From: Dysgonamonadaceae bacterium
Lineage (GTDB): Bacteria > Bacteroidota > Bacteroidia > Bacteroidales > Azobacteroidaceae
NCBI GenBank assembly: GCA_031256015.1
Contig: JAIRRK010000123.1
Location: 1-11,047 of the forward strand
Length of the DNA stretch: 11,047 nucleotides
Direction: 5' to 3'
Position numbers and translations under genes: made by a program. The notes under the pieces were generated by a model, which saw only the letters and a program-made list of their open reading frames with translations, did not search any database and was not told the DNA's origin. Below, one piece after another: positions 7,715 through 11,047 of this stretch (positions are counted from its first letter, which is position 1; each line of letters begins with the position of its first letter).

Positions 7715-8917
7715 TCAAGAAAGGGCTGCAATAGCCGACCCGATTAGATTAGGTTCTATCATTTTTTCTTTCTCCGAAATCTTCATTTTTACTCCCGAAG
7801 GCAATAAGTTTTTCAGTTCGGCTTCGACTTGTTTTTCGTAATCGTTGCTTCGGAAAACAGTTCCGTCGGCCGCCAGATAAATCTTTTTAGTTTCTTTGTT
7901 TTGATTCACCAATACTTGTACCAATCCGGCGAGAGATGCTGCCACCAATTGGGCCGACCTCGCGAAAATCCGATTGGCAACCTCTGCCTGTTCTTTTTTA
8001 CTGTTCTCCGGATGATTGATAATCTCACTTAAATCGGCTCCGTCGAAATTGTATTTGATCTTCTCAAACATGAAGCAGGTTTTGAATATTTCACCTAAAT
8101 AGCCGCCCGAAATGGCTTTTTCGAAACGTTGACTTCCTTTATTATTCGACATCGCATCAACCAAACTGTCGATAACGGTCAGATGAGGAGGATTGAAGTT
8201 CCCGGATTCCAAGTTTACGGGAATAAGTTCGCGTTCTTTGCTGTTCAGTTTTTCTATTTTATCCAGCGGCATCAACCCGGCCATGTTTGTTCCGGTACCT
8301 ACAATCAGACCGATATAAGAATCGAAAGGTTTATTTTCTTCGGTCAGTTCGGTCAAACCGGAAAATAAACAGGCAACGGTATCATTCACGACTTTTATGT
8401 CTTGGAAAGTGGTATGAATCTCTTTGTGATTATTTAAGTATTTTAATAACGATTCCCCAACCGGTTTTTCTATCATATCGGGAATATCGATTCCTTTGGT
8501 CCAACGGAGCAATACTGCATCGCCATTCAAACGGGAAGCGGCCGGATAAGAGAAACAATAACCTATTTTGGTTACGCGTTCGTCCAGCTGTTTCAATCCG
8601 GAAATAAACTCCGCCATTTTCTTGTGCAGCCTTTCCTGATTGAATCCTTTTGTTTCCACAGCGGATAAACGATTTTTACAATCTTCGATAATGTTGGCTT
8701 TCCCGTTCTTGTATTCGACGATTGCAGCTCTGAAATTAGTTCCGCCCCAATCAAGTGCCAAGACTCTTTCCTCGTTCATGTCCTCTTTCGGATGAATATG
8801 AGTGGGAATAGCCAAAATCTCCCGATTGTCCCTTTTAAGACCTTCTTCGATTCGTTCTTTTAGACTGCTTGCGATAAACTGCAATTCCTCATTTGTTAAC
8901 GAAAAAATATTTCCCAT
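7715..8917 (-). CDS. Hexokinase-family sugar kinase (glucokinase/hexokinase)
   Basis: This 400-aa cytoplasmic enzyme phosphorylates glucose or a related hexose with ATP as the entry step to glycolysis. It belongs to the eukaryote-like hexokinase family, of single-domain size, rather than the short bacterial ROK glucokinases. Visible motifs are phosphate-1 LALDWGGTNFR (53-63), sugar-binding CFSYPAASR (121-129) followed by LLRWTKG (136-142, K141), VVNDTVACLFSG (176-187) with probable catalytic base D179, phosphate-2 LIVGTGTN (204-211), NLESGNF with E237, SGGYLGEI with E276, and the adenosine region AADGTVFRS (349-357). All are intact, so activity is expected. Family members in Bacteroides use glucose and mannose; the exact preference cannot be read here. 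It is transcribed alone, convergent with the aroA unit and divergent from the peptidase gene. A -7 element lies 46 bp upstream. Confidence 0.95.
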   Translation of the reverse strand: MGNIFSLTNEELQFIASSLKERIEEGLKRDNREILAIPTHIHPKEDMNEERVLALDWGGTNFRAAIVEYKNGKANIIEDCKNRLSAVETKGFNQERLHKKMAEFISGLKQLDERVTKIGYCFSYPAASRLNGDAVLLRWTKGIDIPDMIEKPVGESLLKYLNNHKEIHTTFQDIKVVNDTVACLFSGLTELTEENKPFDSYIGLIVGTGTNMAGLMPLDKIEKLNSKERELIPVNLESGNFNPPHLTVIDSLVDAMSNNKGSQRFEKAISGGYLGEIFKTCFMFEKIKYNFDGADLSEIINHPENSKKEQAEVANRIFARSAQLVAASLAGLVQVLVNQNKETKKIYLAADGTVFRSNDYEKQVEAELKNLLPSGVKMKISEKEKMIEPNLIGSAIAALS

Positions 8918-8962
8918 GACCGTTTACTGTATTCTCGATTAATATTCAAATGAATTAAGACG

Positions 8963-8970
8963 CAAAGATA
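8963..8970 (-). promoter_or_regulatory. Hexokinase promoter, -7 element
   Basis: Read on the minus strand this is TATCTTTG followed by C, an exact TAnnTTTG match 46 bp before the kinase start codon. No clear -33 TTTG is visible at the expected distance. The leader would be about 40 nt, AT-rich, and without a Shine-Dalgarno. Confidence 0.55.
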
Positions 8971-9018
8971 TTATTTTTCTCCGAATAAAAATACCGAATG
9001 AGAAATAATGTTCTCATT

Positions 9019-9037
9019 TATATTTGTTGTACATTTG
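9019..9037 (+). promoter_or_regulatory. M81 peptidase promoter, two candidate -7 elements
   Basis: Two exact TAnnTTTG matches lie 11 bp apart: TATATTTG at 9019-9026 and TACATTTG at 9030-9037. The second is followed by C, as at the aroA and kinase promoters, and is the better candidate. It would give a leader of roughly 25 nt before the start at 9069. The two may be alternative start sites, or one may be chance in AT-rich DNA. Confidence 0.5.
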
Positions 9038-9068
9038 CCGATGAATTTTAATCATCTATATAACTGTT

Positions 9069-10610
9069 ATGAAAGTACGAATATTGTTATCGGTTTTTTT
9101 ATTTCTCGGCTCTTTATCCTTATCGTTTGCACAACAAAAACCTCGAATTGCAATAGCCGGGATTGGTTTGGAATCAAGCACCTTTTCTCCTGCAATGACT
9201 TCGGAAGACGCTTTCCGGAAGAGATCGGGAGAAACGCTCTTAAATTCTTATTCTTTTCTGAAGAAAGGAAGTGTACTTCGGGAAAAGGCCGATTGGTTCC
9301 CGGCTCTCAATGCGTGGGCAACTCCGGGAGGAGCGGTTACGAAAGAAACCTACGAATCGCTTCTGAATCAAACACTGGCCCTTTTGAAACAAAATATTCC
9401 TTACGATGCTTTATTTCTTGATATTCACGGCGCAATGAGCGTTGTGGGAATGGACGACCCGGAGGGAGATTTTATCGTCAAAATCAGAGAGGTTATCGGT
9501 GAGGAGGCAATTATCTCTACATGTATGGATTTGCATGGTAACGTTTCAATCCGTTTGGCCGAAAATACCGATTTAATCACTTGCTTTCGCTTGGCTCCTC
9601 ACGAAGATGCGTCGGAATCGAGAGAAAGAGCAGTGGTTAATCTCATGGAGCGTTTGGAATCGGGCAAAGGGAAACCGAAATACAAGGCTTGGATACCGAT
9701 TCCCATTTTACTCCCGGGAGAGCAAACCGGTACAAGAGTCGAACCGGCTAAATCGCTTTACGCTTCAATTGCTCCGGCTACCAATCAAGAGGGGCTTATC
9801 GATGCCGGTATCTGGATTGGTTACGCTTGGGCCGATGAACCTCGTAACCGGGCGGTAGTCATGGCGGTCGGCGACGATAAAAATATCGTTACCCGAACGG
9901 CCGAATATTTGGCTCATCACTTCTGGGATGTCAGGCATCAATTCAAGTTTGTTGCTCCTACCGCATCATTGGAAGAATGTATGGAAAAAGCGATTGCCTC
10001 CGATAAAAAACCGTTTTTTATCAGCGACATGGGAGATAATCCTACCGCAGGAGGCGCCGGTGATGTTACTTGGACTTTAACCGAATTGCTGAAATACAAT
10101 GAATTTCAATCGGGAGAAGGGAAAACGCTTATCTATGCATCTATCCCCGGACCCGAATTTGTCGACAAGGCGTTTGAAGCAGGTATCGGAAACAAAGTGG
10201 AAGGATTTGCCGGTGCGAAAGTAGATAATCGTTATGCTCCTCCGATAAAGCTTTCGGGAACGGTTACTTCTCTTTATGACGATTCTTCGAACCGGGAAGT
10301 CGTCGTTCAAACAGGAAGTATTTCTGTTATTGTGACCGAAGTAAGAAAAGGATTTCATTATATTCGTGAATTTGAGAAACACGGTTTGGATATTAAAAAC
10401 ACGGACATAGTGGTCGTTAAATTAGGCTATCTTGTTCCCGAATTATACGAGGCTCAGGCCGATTGGATGATGGCATTAACTCCCGGCGGAGTTAATCAGG
10501 ATTTACCGGCCCTTCCATACAAACGAATCAACAGACCGATGTTTCCTTTAGACAGAGATATGTCGATGCCTGATCTTTCCGCAAGATTAATTCCTTTCGT
10601 CGGAAGGTAA
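9069..10610 (+). CDS. Predicted secreted M81-family (MlrC-like) metallopeptidase
   Basis: This 513-aa protein matches the M81 family, named for MlrC, which cuts linearised microcystin peptides; most members have unknown substrates. Residues 1-21 form a clear Sec signal peptide (basic start, LLSVFLFLGSLSLSFA, probable cleavage before QQK), so it should act in the periplasm or beyond. The M81 N-terminal region begins with IAIAGIGLESSTFSP (27-41), where the common HETNTFSP has lost its His but kept Glu (E35). DIHGAM (118-123, H120) and DLHGN (154-158, D154 and H156) follow, with H178 in APHED 22 residues later, fitting a zinc site. DMGDNPTAGGAGD (320-332) opens the C-terminal domain, and VVVKLGYL (448-455) is near its end. 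The reading frame is intact. It is a single-gene unit, divergent from the kinase. The substrate is unknown and microcystin is not implied. Confidence 0.88.
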   Translation: MKVRILLSVFLFLGSLSLSFAQQKPRIAIAGIGLESSTFSPAMTSEDAFRKRSGETLLNSYSFLKKGSVLREKADWFPALNAWATPGGAVTKETYESLLNQTLALLKQNIPYDALFLDIHGAMSVVGMDDPEGDFIVKIREVIGEEAIISTCMDLHGNVSIRLAENTDLITCFRLAPHEDASESRERAVVNLMERLESGKGKPKYKAWIPIPILLPGEQTGTRVEPAKSLYASIAPATNQEGLIDAGIWIGYAWADEPRNRAVVMAVGDDKNIVTRTAEYLAHHFWDVRHQFKFVAPTASLEECMEKAIASDKKPFFISDMGDNPTAGGAGDVTWTLTELLKYNEFQSGEGKTLIYASIPGPEFVDKAFEAGIGNKVEGFAGAKVDNRYAPPIKLSGTVTSLYDDSSNREVVVQTGSISVIVTEVRKGFHYIREFEKHGLDIKNTDIVVVKLGYLVPELYEAQADWMMALTPGGVNQDLPALPYKRINRPMFPLDRDMSMPDLSARLIPFVGR

Positions 10611-10624
10611 AAAAAAGGAACCCA

Positions 10625-10716
10625 CTCTCCTTGCATGATGACTGCAACTCTCCTTGCAGGGTGGCTGCAACTCTCCTTGCATGATGACTACCACTCTCCT
10701 CGCAGGGTGGCTGCCG
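10625..10716. repeat. 23-bp tandem array, four units in two 46-bp pairs
   Basis: Four consecutive 23-bp units begin with CTCTCCT (10625, 10648, 10671, 10694). Units 1 and 3 share a GCATGATGACT core and units 2 and 4 share GCAGGGTGGCTGC, so the array is two copies of a 46-bp repeat with about five differences. Most units are self-complementary: unit 2 contains TTGCAG-GGTGG-CTGCAA, unit 1 TTGCA-N7-TGCAA. The array starts 14 bp after the peptidase stop codon, where it could end or stabilise the transcript; that role is inference. The period is not a multiple of three, which argues against coding. Confidence 0.92.
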
Positions 10717-10733
10717 GGAAAGGACGCCTCTCG

Positions 10734-10877
10734 CTGCGCGTAGCGCAGACATCTTCTTAGCCGTGGGCAAGGCGAAGCCGTAGCCCACGGATGCTTGTTG
10801 CCCCTCATGTTTACACGGCGTAGCTGTGTCATCTTTTACGTGCTTCCTTCTTCTTTGTATCAAGACAAAGAAGAAGA
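10734..10877 (+). repeat. Multi-hairpin dispersed repeat element, right copy
   Basis: This is the second copy of the element at 181-325, in the same orientation. Its hairpins are more perfect than those on the left: CTGCGC-GTA-GCGCAG (10734-10748), an 8-bp stem CCGTGGGC/GCCCACGG (10761-10768 with 10783-10790) enclosing GGC-GAA-GCC, ACACGGC-GTA-GCTGTGT (10813-10829), and a perfect 12-bp stem CTTCTTCTTTGT-N6-ACAAAGAAGAAG (10847-10876). In the third hairpin the outer pair is A-T here and C-G on the left, so pairing is kept despite sequence change. No protein is evident. Confidence 0.9.
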
Positions 10878-10883
10878 ATAAAA

Positions 10884-10899
10884 CTGCGCTCCGCGCAGG
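10884..10899 (-). repeat. Inverted copy of the left element's end
   Basis: Read on the minus strand this is CCTGCGCGGAGCGCAG, identical over 16 bases to 180-195 on the plus strand. Similarity continues weakly outward: CGGTTT is found at 174-179 and, on the minus strand, at about 10906-10911. The right element is therefore followed, 6 bp after its end, by an inverted version of the left element's opening hairpin, giving it hairpins of the CTGCGC-N3-GCGCAG type at both ends. Confidence 0.75.
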
Positions 10900-11047
10900 A
10901 GCGGCAAACCGTTTTTAACGCCGCCTGCACCAAGAAAGAGAAAAAAAATAAACTTTTTCTTCATTTTTTCTCTTGAATTTGCAAAATATTAAGAAAAAGT
11001 TACTAGCTTTGCAACCGGATACAAAAAAACGTATAAAACAAATAATA
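10900..11047. other. Gene-free right edge, AT-rich leader region
   Basis: No coding sequence is seen here. After a short GC-rich stretch to about 10930 it becomes very AT-rich, with A tracts at 10940-10952 and T-rich runs at 10953-10970, and then a promoter-like region. The window ends before any start codon of the next gene. Confidence 0.6.
11004..11011 (+). promoter_or_regulatory. Promoter for a gene beyond the right edge
   Basis: TAGCTTTG followed by C matches the TAnnTTTG -7 element. TTTG at 10978-10981 lies 22 bp upstream and could serve as the -33 element, slightly farther than the usual 19-21 bp. This is the only promoter in the window with both parts near position. The transcript would start at about 11018 and run off the window. 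Confidence 0.55.

Noticed and set aside
9008..9421. 137-aa plus-strand frame overlapping the peptidase start
   Set aside because: It overlaps the promoter and the signal-peptide region of a clear M81 gene in another frame, and its sequence matches no family.
10528..10863. Minus-strand open frame of 111 aa, and an overlapping 81-aa frame, across the right repeats
   Set aside because: The reading is made of the 23-bp hairpin units and the dispersed element, overlaps the 3' end of the peptidase gene, and has a repeat period that is not a multiple of three. The peptide is low-complexity repeat translation, not a recognisable protein.
181..10877. Composite transposon with the two repeats as ends
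   Set aside because: The repeats are direct, lack any transposase, and enclose ordinary housekeeping genes. A dispersed intergenic repeat explains them better.

Overview
The window looks like chromosomal DNA from a member of the Bacteroidota, most likely Bacteroidales. The reasons are the protein styles (hexokinase-family glucokinase, the aroA type, and a small YYDDEELD protein I associate with Bacteroidales), the near absence of Shine-Dalgarno sequences, and -7 promoter elements of the TAnnTTTG type in front of most transcription units. I cannot name the species. Base composition looks moderate and even across the genes, with no transposase, integrase, phage gene, tRNA, rRNA or CRISPR array.

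Layout, left to right. Positions 1-475 are gene-free and repeat-rich: a 19-copy array of a 7-bp unit (31-163), then a ~145-bp multi-hairpin repeat element (181-325), an AT-rich stretch, and a probable promoter with an overlapping dyad. Positions 476-5969 hold a compact three-gene RND efflux operon: periplasmic adaptor, inner-membrane pump and TolC-like outer-membrane channel, separated by only 12 and 16 bp. Together these would span the envelope and export small molecules using the proton gradient; the substrate cannot be read from sequence. Positions 6045-7603 hold aroA (EPSP synthase, shikimate pathway) with its own promoter, coupled by an ATGA overlap to a 107-aa cysteine-containing protein of unknown function. 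A nested inverted-repeat region (7622-7712) separates this unit from a convergent hexokinase-family sugar kinase (7715-8917, minus strand). The kinase is divergent from a predicted secreted M81-family (MlrC-like) metallopeptidase (9069-10610); a 151-bp region between them carries promoters for both.

Positions 10611-11047 are again gene-free and repeat-rich: four 23-bp hairpin-forming units, a second copy of the ~145-bp multi-hairpin element, a short inverted copy of its end, and a promoter at the right edge that should drive a gene beyond the window.

The genes are ordinary housekeeping and envelope functions. The unusual material is non-coding: the two dispersed multi-hairpin elements that bracket the gene block, the 7-bp and 23-bp arrays, and the dyads near promoters and gene ends. 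I see no convincing new defence or mobile system. All comparisons were made by eye.
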